The position numbers and the translations under genes are program-made. A model generated the notes under the pieces. It saw nothing but the letters and a program-made list of their open reading frames with translations, was not told the origin of the DNA and ran no database searches. A DNA stretch of 64,000 bases. Origin: an uncultured Alphaproteobacteria bacterium. GTDB lineage: Bacteria; Pseudomonadota; Alphaproteobacteria; Micropepsales; Micropepsaceae. The stretch is from contig CAIUCH010000015.1 in NCBI GenBank assembly GCA_903897605.1, positions 1 to 64,000 of the forward strand, read 5' to 3'. This document shows positions 36,750 to 45,701 of this stretch, piece after piece; position 1 is the first letter of the stretch, and each line of letters starts with the position of its first letter.

Positions 36750-38210
36750 TTATTTTTTCGGATCGTAGGGATTCTTGGTATTGCGCATGACCAGGCGCAG
36801 CGGCGTTCCCTTGAGGTCGAAATTATCCTTGAGGCCGTTCACCAGATAGCGCTGGTAATCCTCCGGCAAGGCGTCGAGCTGGTTGCCGAACAGCGCGAAG
36901 GTGGGCGGCCGCGCTTTGGTCTGGGTCATGTAGCGGATGCGCACCCGCCGTCCCCGGATCGCGGGTGGTGCGTGACGGGCAAGGGCGCTTTCCAGAAACC
37001 GATTCAGGACCGAGGTCGAGATGCGGCTGTTCCAGGCCCGGTCGGCTGCCAGGATAGCCTCCGGCAATCGATTCAGCCCTTCGCCGGTGCGCGCCGATAT
37101 CGCGACCATGGCGGCGCCCGCCACTTGCGGCAACAGCCGGTCGAGCTTTTCGCGCAGCTCGGAAATCGCGCCCTGCTTGTTGTTCTTGAGGTCCCATTTG
37201 TTGACGGCAAAGACGACGGCGCGGCCTTCGCGCGCGATCAGGTCGGCGATCACAAGATCCTGTTTCTCGAAAGGCTGTTCGGCGTCGATCATCACCACCA
37301 CGCAATCGGCAAAGCGGATGGCATCCAAGGTCGAGCCCACCGACATTTCTTCCAGGGTCTCGCCGGCAACCCTGGCTTTCTTGCGCAGGCCCGCCGTGTC
37401 GTGCAGCAGGACCTCGCGATCCTCGATTTTCCAGGGCGCGGCGATGGAATCGCGCGTCAGCCCCGCTTCCGGTCCGGTGATGGAGCGCGCTTCGCCCAGA
37501 AGCTGGTTGAACAGGCTCGATTTGCCCACATTGGGCCGCCCCACCAGCGCCAGCCTGAGCGGCTTTGAGCGGTAATCGAAATCGGCCTCTTCGCTTTCCT
37601 CTTGGTCTTCCTCGCTCTGGAGGACGTCTTCCTCTTCCTCGACCGGCGCGCGGGGTGCGAACTGTTCCAGGGCCGACGCCAGTTCCGCCATCCCAAGGGC
37701 ATGTTCGGCGGATATCTTGAGTGGTTCGCCGAAACCGAGCGCGAAGACATCGGTCATCGCCGAGGGTTCGATGCGGCCTTCGCATTTGTTGGCGGCCAGG
37801 ATCACCGGCTTGCCGGCCCGGTGCAGCGCCGCCGCAATGATTTCATCCCCAGTGGTGACGCCGGCCCTGGCATCGATCACGAACAGCAGGGCATCGGCCT
37901 CCTCGATGGCGGCCAGGGTCTGGCCGGTCATCCGCGCGCTCAGGCTTTCGGACGCGCGTCCTTCCGGGACGTCCTCGAAACCGGCCGTGTCGATCAGCCG
38001 CAATTCCATGCCGTCGAACACCGCATCCGCCACCCGGCGATCGCGGGTCACACCCGGCGTGTCATGCACAAGGGCGATGCGCCGTCCGGCGATGCGGTTG
38101 AAGAGGCTCGATTTGCCGACATTGGGCCTGCCGACAATCGCCAAGGTGAAATGGCGCGGTTCTTTTGGCCCCTGGGTTCGTCGCTTGTCGCTCATGGACG
38201 TCATGTCCAC
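36750..38210 (-). CDS. der: Ribosome biogenesis GTPase Der (EngA)
   Basis: Two tandem GTPase domains are clear: GRPNVGKSSLFNRI at about residue 28 and GRPNVGKSSLFNQL near residue 220, with G3 motifs DTPG and DTAG. The second G4 is NKWD; the first reads NKCE, a variant that alphaproteobacteria often use. A KH-like C-terminal domain (FLESALARHAPPAIRGRRVR) completes the 486 residues. It acts in 50S maturation. An in-frame ATG five codons later may be the start. An acidic linker joins the G domains. Confidence 0.96.
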   Translation of the reverse strand: MDMTSMSDKRRTQGPKEPRHFTLAIVGRPNVGKSSLFNRIAGRRIALVHDTPGVTRDRRVADAVFDGMELRLIDTAGFEDVPEGRASESLSARMTGQTLAAIEEADALLFVIDARAGVTTGDEIIAAALHRAGKPVILAANKCEGRIEPSAMTDVFALGFGEPLKISAEHALGMAELASALEQFAPRAPVEEEEDVLQSEEDQEESEEADFDYRSKPLRLALVGRPNVGKSSLFNQLLGEARSITGPEAGLTRDSIAAPWKIEDREVLLHDTAGLRKKARVAGETLEEMSVGSTLDAIRFADCVVVMIDAEQPFEKQDLVIADLIAREGRAVVFAVNKWDLKNNKQGAISELREKLDRLLPQVAGAAMVAISARTGEGLNRLPEAILAADRAWNSRISTSVLNRFLESALARHAPPAIRGRRVRIRYMTQTKARPPTFALFGNQLDALPEDYQRYLVNGLKDNFDLKGTPLRLVMRNTKNPYDPKK

Positions 38211-38282
38211 ATCGCTCCTCGCTCCTGCCCAGGAACCAAAATTCCTCGCGCCGGGCGGTTTGGTTGAAAACGAAAGGCGTTT

Positions 38283-39695
38283 TTACTTCAGCGCCACCAG
38301 TTCGGCGTTGTTGGTGTAGATATAGAGCGTATCGTCCGCCACCACTGGGGCGATGCTGGTGCCGCCTGGAATTTCGATCCGGCCCATCAAGGCGCCAGTA
38401 TAGGGCGAAATCGCTTCGGCATAGCCATCCGACGACAACAGAATAAGCTTGTCGGAAACCAGCACCGGTCCGGCCCAATCGATCGCGTGCCGCTTGCGGT
38501 CGGGATCGGTGAAAGCCGGCAATTGGTGAATCCAGCGCACCCGGCCTTCCTTGCGCGTCAGGCACATCAGTTGTTCGTCGCCGGTCAGGACATAGACATT
38601 GTCGCCCGCCACCCATGGCGTCTGCGTGCCGCCAATGTCGCGCGTCCAGGCGCGGTCGCCCGAGGCCAGCGCGATCGCCGCCATCACGCCGGAATGGCTG
38701 ATGGAGAATACCATGTCACGGTCGATCACTGGACGGGCGGCGATATCATCCAGTTCGGACAGGGCCGTGACCTGGCCCGAATGCGACAGCACATCGTTCC
38801 AGGCTTGCTGACCGTTCTGCACTCGAAGAGCGAAAAGCTCACCCGAGGTATAGGGCGCGATCACGAACTGGCCTGACACTGCGGCGCTGGTGGACGACAG
38901 AATGCCGGCGGATTCCGCCACGCCCTGCTGGTCCCACAAAGTGCGGCCATCGGCCTCGGCAAAGGCATAGAAGTGATTGTCGTGCGTCGAGAAGAAGATG
39001 CGCCCGCCATTGATCACCGGGGCGTTGACGATGGGAACGGCAAGGTCGTGCCGCCAAAGTTCGCGACCGGTGGCCGCATCCATCGCGATCAGCACGCCGA
39101 ACCCGGAAGTGACGAATATCTTGCCCGCGTCATAGGCGACGCCGCCGCCCATGCCCGACACCGGCTTGATCGTGTTGGGTTTGCCCAGAAGGCCCCACAA
39201 GGTCGGCATGTCGGTGCCATTCTTGGGCGCCAGCCTCTTGTCCCAGATGGCCTGCCCGTTCTTGGCATCAAAAGCATAGACATGCGCTTCGGAATCCAAG
39301 GTGAAGATCCGCCCGCCGCCCACCACCGGCGACGCGGTCAGGCGCGAGGTGGCGTCGGAGCCTTTGCCGGCATCCGCGTCCCAGACCTGGCGCAGGTGAC
39401 CGCTGGCCTCCAAGTGATAAACCGCATTGGAGGCAAAGCCGCCCGGCTGCGGCCATTCGGAATTGCGGTAGGGCGGCGGCAGAAGGACGGGCGCTGCCAC
39501 CAGCGCGACATCCGGCTTCAAGGCATCATCCAGGGCGGTGAGCGGGATGCGCTCGCCGCGCAATTTGCTCTTGTTGTTTGGTGAGAACCAATCGCTCACG
39601 GTATCGCCCATGTCTTGCCAGACGCTGCAGCCGGCAAGCAACAGGACGGCCGCAAGCGCGCAGCCAAAACGCAGGCGCTGGGAAATGCGGATCAT
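38283..39695 (-). CDS. bamB: PQQ-repeat beta-propeller lipoprotein, BamB-like
   Basis: A lipoprotein signal with lipobox LLLAGC places the protein at the outer membrane inner face. The rest is a beta-propeller with repeated PQQ-like blades (IWDKRLAPKNG, GRELWRHDLAVPIVNAPVIN, YIYTNNAELVALK). It is the usual partner of BamA in outer-membrane protein insertion. It lies between the YfgM-like gene and der, the conserved yfgM-bamB-der order. The 72 bp before der contain no gene. Confidence 0.9.
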   Translation of the reverse strand: MIRISQRLRFGCALAAVLLLAGCSVWQDMGDTVSDWFSPNNKSKLRGERIPLTALDDALKPDVALVAAPVLLPPPYRNSEWPQPGGFASNAVYHLEASGHLRQVWDADAGKGSDATSRLTASPVVGGGRIFTLDSEAHVYAFDAKNGQAIWDKRLAPKNGTDMPTLWGLLGKPNTIKPVSGMGGGVAYDAGKIFVTSGFGVLIAMDAATGRELWRHDLAVPIVNAPVINGGRIFFSTHDNHFYAFAEADGRTLWDQQGVAESAGILSSTSAAVSGQFVIAPYTSGELFALRVQNGQQAWNDVLSHSGQVTALSELDDIAARPVIDRDMVFSISHSGVMAAIALASGDRAWTRDIGGTQTPWVAGDNVYVLTGDEQLMCLTRKEGRVRWIHQLPAFTDPDRKRHAIDWAGPVLVSDKLILLSSDGYAEAISPYTGALMGRIEIPGGTSIAPVVADDTLYIYTNNAELVALK

Positions 39696-40420
39696 GGTTT
39701 GGCCGGCGCTCCGGCGGCGGGCGGGGCGGCCACCGTGCCGGGCGCGGGCACCGGCGCCGGCGGCGGCACGATGCCGAAATCCTTGGCGCCGCCCTGTTTC
39801 AAGAACGCGGCCATGGCGCGGGCGCGTGTGCGCAGCTGTGCGGGCGAATTGGCGTCATTCGCCAAGGCGTCGAATTCGGTTGTCGCTTTGGCCGTTTGGG
39901 CATTGCGATAGTCGCTATAGGCGAGAACCTCGTCGGCCAACTGTTTCCAGCTGCTGCTGGGATTGCGCAACGGCGCGAGCAGGTTTTCCAGATCGGCGCG
40001 TGAGGCGGTGTCGGCCAGCGCCCAGGCTTCACGCAGGCGCGCGACCGAGCCGGTACTGCCTTTGTCTTCGTCCGAAATTTCCTTGTAGAGCGCGATGGCG
40101 GCGTCGCGTTGTCCGGCGGCGAGCATGGCATGGGCCTGTTCCAGCCGCGCCAGCAGGCGGTAGCCCTTGGGCGCGGTCTTGGCCAGATCGGCGAAAGCCA
40201 CCGCCGCGGATTTGGGGTCGCTGATGCGCTGGGCGGCGGCGAAGGCGACCGAGGCCTGGTCACGCTGCCTGGCCTCATAGCGCTGCCATAACTCGAAACC
40301 GGCGATGCCGATAATGATCACCGCGGCCAGGGCGATGACATAGTCGCCATAGGCTTTCCAGAATTTTTGCAGCTTTTCGCGGCGAACGTCTTCTTCGACT
40401 TCGCGGAAGATATCACTCAA
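39692..40420 (-). CDS. YfgM-like tetratricopeptide membrane protein
   Basis: A cytosolic N-terminus (IFREVEEDVRREKLQKFWKA) and one membrane helix (YVIALAAVIIIGIAGFELWQ) precede about 190 residues of TPR-like helices and an Ala/Pro-rich tail. It resembles E. coli YfgM, an inner-membrane helper of periplasmic protein folding, and sits in the same operon position before bamB. Overlaps bamB by 4 bases. The name yfgM is likely but the sequence is far from E. coli. Confidence 0.85.
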   Translation of the reverse strand: MSDIFREVEEDVRREKLQKFWKAYGDYVIALAAVIIIGIAGFELWQRYEARQRDQASVAFAAAQRISDPKSAAVAFADLAKTAPKGYRLLARLEQAHAMLAAGQRDAAIALYKEISDEDKGSTGSVARLREAWALADTASRADLENLLAPLRNPSSSWKQLADEVLAYSDYRNAQTAKATTEFDALANDANSPAQLRTRARAMAAFLKQGGAKDFGIVPPPAPVPAPGTVAAPPAAGAPAKP

Positions 40421-40567
40421 CGGAAATTCCTTTCGACTGGCTGCAAAGCCAGGGACTTTCGGGGAAGCCCTTGAGGGCGCGCGTTAATTAGCCCGCTCTG
40501 GGCCTGAGGCGCAATGCGTTTCCACCCCGCCAGGGGAGCTCTTGACGCGGCGCCGGATGCTTTGATA

Positions 40568-40585
40568 GTTAAGTATATGCTTAAC
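40568..40585. promoter_or_regulatory. Palindromic operator overlapping the ArsR-family start codon
   Basis: GTTAAG-TATATG-CTTAAC is a perfect 6-bp inverted repeat; the gene's ATG forms the last three bases of the spacer. Small ArsR regulators paired with SRPBCC genes commonly bind such short palindromes and repress themselves, so this is probably the autoregulatory site. There is no ribosome-binding sequence, so the message may be leaderless. Confidence 0.55.
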
Positions 40586-40918
40586 CATCATGCGTCCCTC
40601 GATATGGCCTTCCAGGCTTTGGCCGATCCCACCCGCAGGGCGATGGTGGACCGGCTCACTTTGGGTCCCGCCACGGTCAGCGAATTGGCAGGGCCGCTGT
40701 CCATGTCGCTGCCGGCGGTGATGTTGCACCTGAAAGTGCTGGAAAAAGGCGGGCTGGTGAAGAGCCAAAAGGCGGGACGCGTCCGAACTTGCCGGATCGA
40801 GCCGCAGATCCTGTCTCAGGCCGAGCGCTGGATCACCGAGCGCCGTCAAATGTGGGAACGGAATTTGGACCGGCTAGGCGCTTTTCTGGATCAGGCCAAA
40901 CCGGAGGATGAAAAATGA
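40577..40918 (+). CDS. ArsR-family metalloregulator-like transcription repressor
   Basis: Near residues 10-75 is a winged helix: MAFQALADPTRRAMVDRLTL, then TVSELAGPLSMSLPAVMLHL and the wing KSQKAGRVRTCRIE. Metal-site cysteines of true ArsR are not obvious, so this belongs to the subgroup linked to SRPBCC/AHSA1 genes. The start is the ATG within the palindrome; the track ORF runs further upstream. Overlaps the next gene by four bases. Confidence 0.9.
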   Translation: MLNHHASLDMAFQALADPTRRAMVDRLTLGPATVSELAGPLSMSLPAVMLHLKVLEKGGLVKSQKAGRVRTCRIEPQILSQAERWITERRQMWERNLDRLGAFLDQAKPEDEK

Positions 40919-41481
40919 GAAAGCTGGTGTCGCTGATCCATCTGTCCCTGGACGGCTTTTGCGCCGGACCCAAGGGCGAGATCGATTGGGTTTCGATCAA
41001 TCCCGCCATCTTTGATGATGCCGACCGGGTGATCCAGATGGCAGGCGCGGCGGTCTACGGCCGCACCACCTACGACATGATGCGCGGCTATTGGCCCGGC
41101 GTGCTGAAGGACGACAAGGCTCCGCAGGACCGGCGCGCCCACGCCCGCTGGGTCGAGGAGATCGAGAAATTCCCATTTTCGCGCACCCTCGGGCAGACTG
41201 ACTGGAACAATGTCCATCTCAAGCATGACGCGAAGGACATTCTGGAGCTCAAGCAGCGGCCGGGCAAAAATCTCCTGATCTTCGGCAGTCCGGGCCTGGT
41301 GAAAAGCTTTCAGGCGCTCGATGCGATCGACGAATATTGGATGTTCCTCAACCCGGTGCTGCTGGGCGCGGGCATTCGCTTTTTCGAGGACGCGCACAAG
41401 GCGCGGTTTCGGATCGCCGAAGCCAGGCGCTTGGATCCGGATGTGATGCGGTTTCATTATGTCCGCGAAGAGCAGAGTTGA
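40915..41481 (+). CDS. Dihydrofolate-reductase-like (RibD C-terminal domain) protein
   Basis: The product starts RKLVSLIHLSLDGFCAGPKG and shows YGRTTYDMMRGYW and LIFGSPGLVKSF, a DHFR/RibD-like fold with an NADP-binding site. Proteins of this family reduce small pterin or flavin-like substrates; the true substrate is unknown. At 188 residues it is complete. It is coupled to the ArsR gene and followed by an SRPBCC gene, forming a three-gene operon often seen with ArsR regulators. Confidence 0.88.
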   Translation: MRKLVSLIHLSLDGFCAGPKGEIDWVSINPAIFDDADRVIQMAGAAVYGRTTYDMMRGYWPGVLKDDKAPQDRRAHARWVEEIEKFPFSRTLGQTDWNNVHLKHDAKDILELKQRPGKNLLIFGSPGLVKSFQALDAIDEYWMFLNPVLLGAGIRFFEDAHKARFRIAEARRLDPDVMRFHYVREEQS

Positions 41482-41513
41482 GGAACATTGATCGTAGTCA
41501 AAGGCAGAAAATC

Positions 41514-41972
41514 ATGAGCAACCGTTCCGTCGTCCATGCCAGCTTCACCATTACCCGCGTATACGACGCGCCGCCGGCGCGGGTGTTCAAGGTTTTTTCC
41601 AACGAGGAAGCCAAGCGCAAATGGTTCGCCGGCCCGCCGGGCTGGACTTTGCTGAAACGCGAATTCGATTTCCGCGAAGGTGGGCGCGAGCATCTGGCCG
41701 GCCGCCATGGCGCAGGCACTGTCTCGGTGTTCGACTGTTTCTATCAGGACATCGTGCCCGATGAGCGCATTATCTACAGCTATGTGATGCATCTGGACGG
41801 GCGAAAGATTTCCGTGTCCCAGGCCGCGATCGAGCTGAAGCCCGAAGGCAAGAAGACCAAGATGACCTTGACCGAATATGGCGACTATCTCGACGGTTAT
41901 GACGATGCCGCCAGCCGCGAGCATGGCACCAATTTCCTGATGGATGCGCTGGGCAAGTCGCTGGCGGATTGA
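41514..41972 (+). CDS. SRPBCC / AHSA1-like protein
   Basis: The 152-residue protein has the Bet v1-like ligand cavity fold: FTITRVYDAPPARVFKVFSN, then AKRKWFAGPPGW and the ending EHGTNFLMDALGKSL. Its first strand and W-F block match the activator-of-Hsp90-ATPase (AHSA1) group. Such proteins bind hydrophobic ligands, but the ligand is not known. It begins 32 bp after the DHFR-like gene, and the ArsR regulator upstream probably controls all three. Confidence 0.88.
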   Translation: MSNRSVVHASFTITRVYDAPPARVFKVFSNEEAKRKWFAGPPGWTLLKREFDFREGGREHLAGRHGAGTVSVFDCFYQDIVPDERIIYSYVMHLDGRKISVSQAAIELKPEGKKTKMTLTEYGDYLDGYDDAASREHGTNFLMDALGKSLAD

Positions 41973-41992
41973 TCCGCTACTACCCGAAACAA

Positions 41993-42020
41993 AAAACCCG
42001 GCCCTTGCGGACCGGGTTTT
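41993..42020. terminator. Bidirectional intrinsic terminator between the SRPBCC gene and rplI
   Basis: AAAACCCGG pairs with CCGGGTTTT around a 10-base loop. T residues follow on the plus strand, and the A-rich side gives a T run on the other strand. It fits termination of both convergent operons. Confidence 0.8.
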
Positions 42021-42042
42021 TCTTTTACCGATACCAAAACGA

Positions 42043-42639
42043 TCAGGCTTCGGCGGGTTCTTCCTCGGACGCGTCGCCTTCCGCTTTCGGGGCAGCGCCT
42101 TCCTCGAACATTTCTTCCGCCGCGGCGACGGCTTCTTCCTGTTCGGTGCGTTCGGCCAGGACGTCTTCGCCGCGCGCCTGGCGCTCGGCTTCGTCCTCGC
42201 TGCGCGCGACATTGACGGTGACGTTTATTCGCACTTCCGGATGCAGCACCACCGGAATGGTGAAGAGGCCGATGGCCTTGATCGCCTGGCTGATATGCAC
42301 CTGATTGCGGTCGATCTTGAAGCCGCCTGCCTCGACCACGGTCGCGACATCGCGCGGCGAGACCGAGCCATAAAGCTGGCCGCGGTCGCCGGCCTGACGG
42401 ATCAGGATGAACGACTTGCCGTCCAGCTTCTTGGCGATGGCCTCGGCGTCCTTCTTGCGCTCCAGATTATGGGCCTCGAGCTGCACCTTTTGGGTGAGGA
42501 AATATTCGCGGTTTGCCTTGGTGGCGCGCAGCGCTTTCTTCTTGGGCAGAAGGAAGTTGCGGGCAAAGCCGTCCTTGACCCGGACTTCGTCGCCCATCTG
42601 GCCCAGTTTCTCGACTCGTTCGAGCAAAATGACTTGCAT
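42043..42639 (-). CDS. rplI: 50S ribosomal protein L9
   Basis: The start [20 protein letters not shown] is canonical L9, followed by the RNA-binding N-domain ([20 protein letters not shown]) and a C-terminal domain ([20 protein letters not shown]). At 198 residues it has the acidic C-terminal extension ([17 protein letters not shown]...) that alphaproteobacteria usually carry. It is last in the rpsF-rpsR-rplI operon. Confidence 0.97.
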   Translation of the reverse strand: MQVILLERVEKLGQMGDEVRVKDGFARNFLLPKKKALRATKANREYFLTQKVQLEAHNLERKKDAEAIAKKLDGKSFILIRQAGDRGQLYGSVSPRDVATVVEAGGFKIDRNQVHISQAIKAIGLFTIPVVLHPEVRINVTVNVARSEDEAERQARGEDVLAERTEQEEAVAAAEEMFEEGAAPKAEGDASEEEPAEA

Positions 42640-42649
42640 GGTCAGATCC

Positions 42650-42979
42650 TCACTTCACGACGTAAGGCAGCAGCGCCATGAAGCGGGCGCGTTTGATCGC
42701 GTTCGCCAGGGCACGCTGGTTCTTGTTCGAGACCGCGGTGATGCGCGACGGCACGATCTTGCCGCGCTCGGAGATGTAACGCTGCAGCAGCTTCACATCC
42801 TTGTAGTCGATCTTGGGCGCATTGGCGCCGGAGAAGGGGTCGGTCTTCTTGCGGCGGAAGAAGGGACGGCGCGCGCCATCGCGGTCGCCGCCACGTCCAC
42901 CTTCGCGATCGCCACCGCGTCCGCCGTCACGATCGCGGTCGCCGCCGCGTCCGCCGTCACGATTTCCACCATAACTCAT
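42650..42979 (-). CDS. rpsR: 30S ribosomal protein S18 with Gly/Arg/Asp-rich N-terminal extension
   Basis: The S18 core is standard ([60 protein letters not shown]). Before it are about 38 residues made of near-repeats of [10 protein letters not shown] and GGDREGG, an RGG/RGD-rich tail. That region is also repetitive at DNA level. The start [10 protein letters not shown] is the ATG overlapping the rpsF stop by one base; the longer track ORF is wrong. S18 binds next to S6 on the platform of the 30S subunit. The tail is unusual compared with the short Ala/Pro tails I know from other alphaproteobacteria. Confidence 0.95.
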   Translation of the reverse strand: MSYGGNRDGGRGGDRDRDGGRGGDREGGRGGDRDGARRPFFRRKKTDPFSGANAPKIDYKDVKLLQRYISERGKIVPSRITAVSNKNQRALANAIKRARFMALLPYVVK

Positions 42980-43356
42980 TATACGGCCTCCTCGGTGGCT
43001 TCGCCTTCCGGCTTCGCGGTGCGTGGGGTTTCGGCATCGTCGCGGCGGTTCTTGTTCGACGAGACATCGAACTGATCGACCTTGACGGTGATGTAGCGCA
43101 GCACGTCTTCGTTGATCTTGAGCTGGCGTTCCAGCTCGATCACCGCACCGGACGGCGCGTTGATATTGAGGAGCACATAATGCCCCTTGCGATTCTTCTT
43201 GATGCGATAGGCAAGACCGCGCAGGCCCCAATATTCCTGTTTCTCGACTTTGCCGCCTTCGCCTTCGACGATGGTTTTGAGATGGGTGGCGAGTGCGTCC
43301 ACCGCCTGCGCGCTGATATCCTGGCGCGCGATCAGGAGATGCTCATAAAGAGCCAT
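42979..43356 (-). CDS. rpsF: 30S ribosomal protein S6
   Basis: Starts [20 protein letters not shown] and has the S6 fold ([40 protein letters not shown]) with a 125-residue length and an acidic C-terminal end. It pairs with S18 in the central domain of the 30S. First gene of rpsF-rpsR-rplI. The region between it and the next gene (about 270 bp, 43357-43630) has no further gene and probably holds the operon promoter. Confidence 0.97.
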   Translation of the reverse strand: MALYEHLLIARQDISAQAVDALATHLKTIVEGEGGKVEKQEYWGLRGLAYRIKKNRKGHYVLLNINAPSGAVIELERQLKINEDVLRYITVKVDQFDVSSNKNRRDDAETPRTAKPEGEATEEAV

Positions 43357-43630
43357 GTGTGGTCCTTTTCCTCGAGCTGCGGAGCAGGGCTGGGCGGACC
43401 GCCCGGCGCTGCTTCGGCTCGCTGGACCCGCGTGACATCACGCTGCCTCGTTCAAGAGGTGTCCGGCGACCGCAGCCGTCTGAAGTGCGGCGATATAGGG
43501 GAAAGACCCCGCAGCAGCAAGGGAAAGTTCGCCCCCAAGGGGCCGGTCGGGGCAGGAAGGGGCCCGAAGGGCGGGAAAACCCCGTTCGGGCGCGCGGGAT
43601 CAGGCTCCCGCGCCCCCGATTCCGGGGTGC

Positions 43631-43765
43631 TTAATGGCTGTGATGAACGCGGTGATGGTGATGAACCGCATGGTGCCGGGCGTGGTGATGGTGCCGGGTC
43701 GCGGCGCTGGCGGCGGTCGAGCCCAGCACGGCAAGCGCGACAAGGGAAGCGATAAGGGTTTTCAT
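43631..43765 (-). CDS. Small secreted histidine-rich peptide
   Basis: The 44-residue product starts MKTLIASLVALAVLGSTAAS, a clear signal peptide, and the mature part of about 22 residues is mostly His and Arg/Ala (RHHHHARHHAVHHHHRVHHS). GGAGAT lies at a good distance before the ATG. The track gives a longer ORF whose upstream part lacks a signal. Likely a periplasmic Ni/Zn/Cu buffer, by analogy with His-rich metal-binding peptides, but this is inference. Confidence 0.65.
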   Translation of the reverse strand: MKTLIASLVALAVLGSTAASAATRHHHHARHHAVHHHHRVHHSH

Positions 43766-43946
43766 TGCGATCTCCAGAATGGATAGTCTGCCGGCACGGG
43801 CCGAATCCTTAGATGCGAGGGGTCGGTCCCGGCCCTGTCGCGATGACAATAAGCCGTCGAGTTTGAACACAGCGTGAATGCCGCCATTACCAAGCGGCAA
43901 TGAAGCGGGGATCGGAGGCAGCCTCCCCCCGAAATGGGCGGGGAGC

Positions 43947-45242
43947 ATGGCGGAGCTTTATCGGGACGATTCGCGCGCGGATGCGATCCTGGCGCGCGCG
44001 GCCCGGCGCCTGATCCCGGTGATGGCCGCGATCTATGTGGCGAGTTTTCTCGACCGGGTGAATATCAGCTTCGCGGCCCTGACGATGAATCACGATCTGG
44101 GTTTCTCGGAGGAAGTGTTCGGCATTGGCGCGGGCATCTTCTTCTTAGGCTATTTTTTCTTCGAAATCCCCTCCAACCTGATGCTGGAAAAATTCGGCGC
44201 CCGGATGTGGATGTGCCGTATCATGGTGAGCTGGGGGCTGATCTCGATGGCCACCGCCTTTGTGCAAGGCCCGACCTCTTTCTATGTGCTGCGCTTTCTC
44301 CTCGGCCTGGCGGAGGCGGGGCTTTATCCCGGCATGATCCTTTACATGACCTACTGGTTTTCGCAGGCGACACGGGCGCGCTTCATCGCGCTCTTCCTGG
44401 CGGCGGTGCCGGCGGCAAGTGTGATCGGGGCACCGATTTCCGGCTGGCTCTTGGGATTGGAAGGCGGCCTGCATGGATGGCAATGGATGCTGCTGCTGGA
44501 AGGCATTCCATCTTTGCTGCTGGGCGCGGCCATTCTGTGGCTCCTGCCGGACCGGCCCGCCGATGCGGCCTGGCTCAGCAACGAGGAAAAAGCGATCCTG
44601 GCGGCGCGATTGGCGGCCGACCAGCTGAACGATGCCAAGCTGGGCGCGATCACCGGCTTCTGGGAGATGCTGGCCGACCGGCGCATCTGGATTTTGATCA
44701 TTCCGGATTTCTCCATCGTGATCGGACTCTATGGCATGGGGTTGTGGATGCCGCAGATGATCAAGGTGTTGGGTTTCTCCAATCTGGAAACCGGATTTCT
44801 GGTCGCCTTGCCCTACATCGCCAGCATGATCGCGATGGTGGTGCTGGGCCTTTCCAGCGACCGCGCCGGCGAACGGGTCTGGCATGTGGCGGGGGCGGCC
44901 TTTGCCGGCGCGTTGGGACTTCTGGGCGCGGTCCTGCTGCACAATCCCGTGCTCATCATCGCCAGCTTCTGCCTCGCCGCATCGGGCATCTATGGCGCGC
45001 TGGCGGTGTTCTGGACCTTGCCCACCGCGATCTTGCGCGGCATGGCGGCGGCAGGCGGGCTGGCGCTGCTCAACTCCTTTGCCAATCTCGGAGGGTTTTT
45101 CGGGCCATATCTGATGGGCTGGCTGAAGCAAACCACCGGCGACTATATCGTGGGGATGTCGTTGCTGGCGGCGATGCTGACATTCGCGGGCATCGCAACG
45201 CTTGTGATCGGGCGCGTATTTTTCAAGTCGATGAGGATATGA
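43947..45242 (+). CDS. MFS transporter (anion:cation symporter family-like)
   Basis: Twelve membrane helices can be traced. The loop FLDRVNISFAALTMNHDLGF after the first helix, and YWFSQATRARFIALFLAAVP at the middle, are typical of the ACS family (phthalate, tartrate, glucarate or hexuronate permeases). The start is the ATG after GGCGGGGAGC; the track ORF begins 23 codons earlier. Substrate unknown. The GNAT gene starts in its stop codon (ATGA). Confidence 0.88.
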   Translation: MAELYRDDSRADAILARAARRLIPVMAAIYVASFLDRVNISFAALTMNHDLGFSEEVFGIGAGIFFLGYFFFEIPSNLMLEKFGARMWMCRIMVSWGLISMATAFVQGPTSFYVLRFLLGLAEAGLYPGMILYMTYWFSQATRARFIALFLAAVPAASVIGAPISGWLLGLEGGLHGWQWMLLLEGIPSLLLGAAILWLLPDRPADAAWLSNEEKAILAARLAADQLNDAKLGAITGFWEMLADRRIWILIIPDFSIVIGLYGMGLWMPQMIKVLGFSNLETGFLVALPYIASMIAMVVLGLSSDRAGERVWHVAGAAFAGALGLLGAVLLHNPVLIIASFCLAASGIYGALAVFWTLPTAILRGMAAAGGLALLNSFANLGGFFGPYLMGWLKQTTGDYIVGMSLLAAMLTFAGIATLVIGRVFFKSMRI

Positions 45243-45685
45243 GCGTTACTGTCATCCCCTATTCGGACCGCCATTTCGAAGACGTCGATCGCTTGTGGCG
45301 CGAGGCCTTTGGCGATGATTTGCCGCGCCATCGCGCTGATGTCGTGATCCCCGCCAAGTTGGCGTTTCAGCCGGACCTTCTGCTGGTGGCGGTCGAGCAG
45401 GATCGCGTCATCGGTAGCGTGATGGCCGGATATGACGGCCATCGCGGATATATCAACAGGGTCGCGGTTCTCAAAAACTGCCGCTCCCGAGGCATCGGAG
45501 ACCTGCTGATGCGCGCGGCGGAGGAGAAATTGGTGGCCCTGGGTTGCCGCAAGATCAATCTGCAGGTGCGGGCATCGAACCAAGCGGTGGTCGATTTCTA
45601 CCGCACGCTTGGCTATGGCGTGGAGGAACGCGTCAGCATGTCGAAGCTGACCAGCCCCTCGCTTGACTCGGAGAAAGCCTCTTGA
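45239..45685 (+). CDS. GNAT N-acetyltransferase (YpeA-like)
   Basis: The product of 148 residues shows YINRVAVLKNCRSRGIGDLL as motif A and INLQVRASNQAVVDFYRTLG as motif B of a GNAT fold, similar to E. coli YpeA. Substrate unknown. It is translationally coupled to the MFS gene. A large frame-shifted ORF in the track spans both genes but is only a joined shadow. Confidence 0.85.
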   Translation: MSVTVIPYSDRHFEDVDRLWREAFGDDLPRHRADVVIPAKLAFQPDLLLVAVEQDRVIGSVMAGYDGHRGYINRVAVLKNCRSRGIGDLLMRAAEEKLVALGCRKINLQVRASNQAVVDFYRTLGYGVEERVSMSKLTSPSLDSEKAS

Positions 45686-45701
45686 TTTGTCTGGCCTCAC
45701 A

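Noticed and set aside
42840-42978. CRISPR-like or tandem repeat array in the rpsR tract
   Set aside because: The repetitive DNA is coding sequence for the Gly/Arg/Asp-rich S18 tail; there are no spacers or cas genes.
43934-45685. 583-codon ORF joining the MFS and GNAT genes in another frame
   Set aside because: Only its last part coincides with the true GNAT frame; the first part is an out-of-frame shadow of the MFS gene with no membrane helices.
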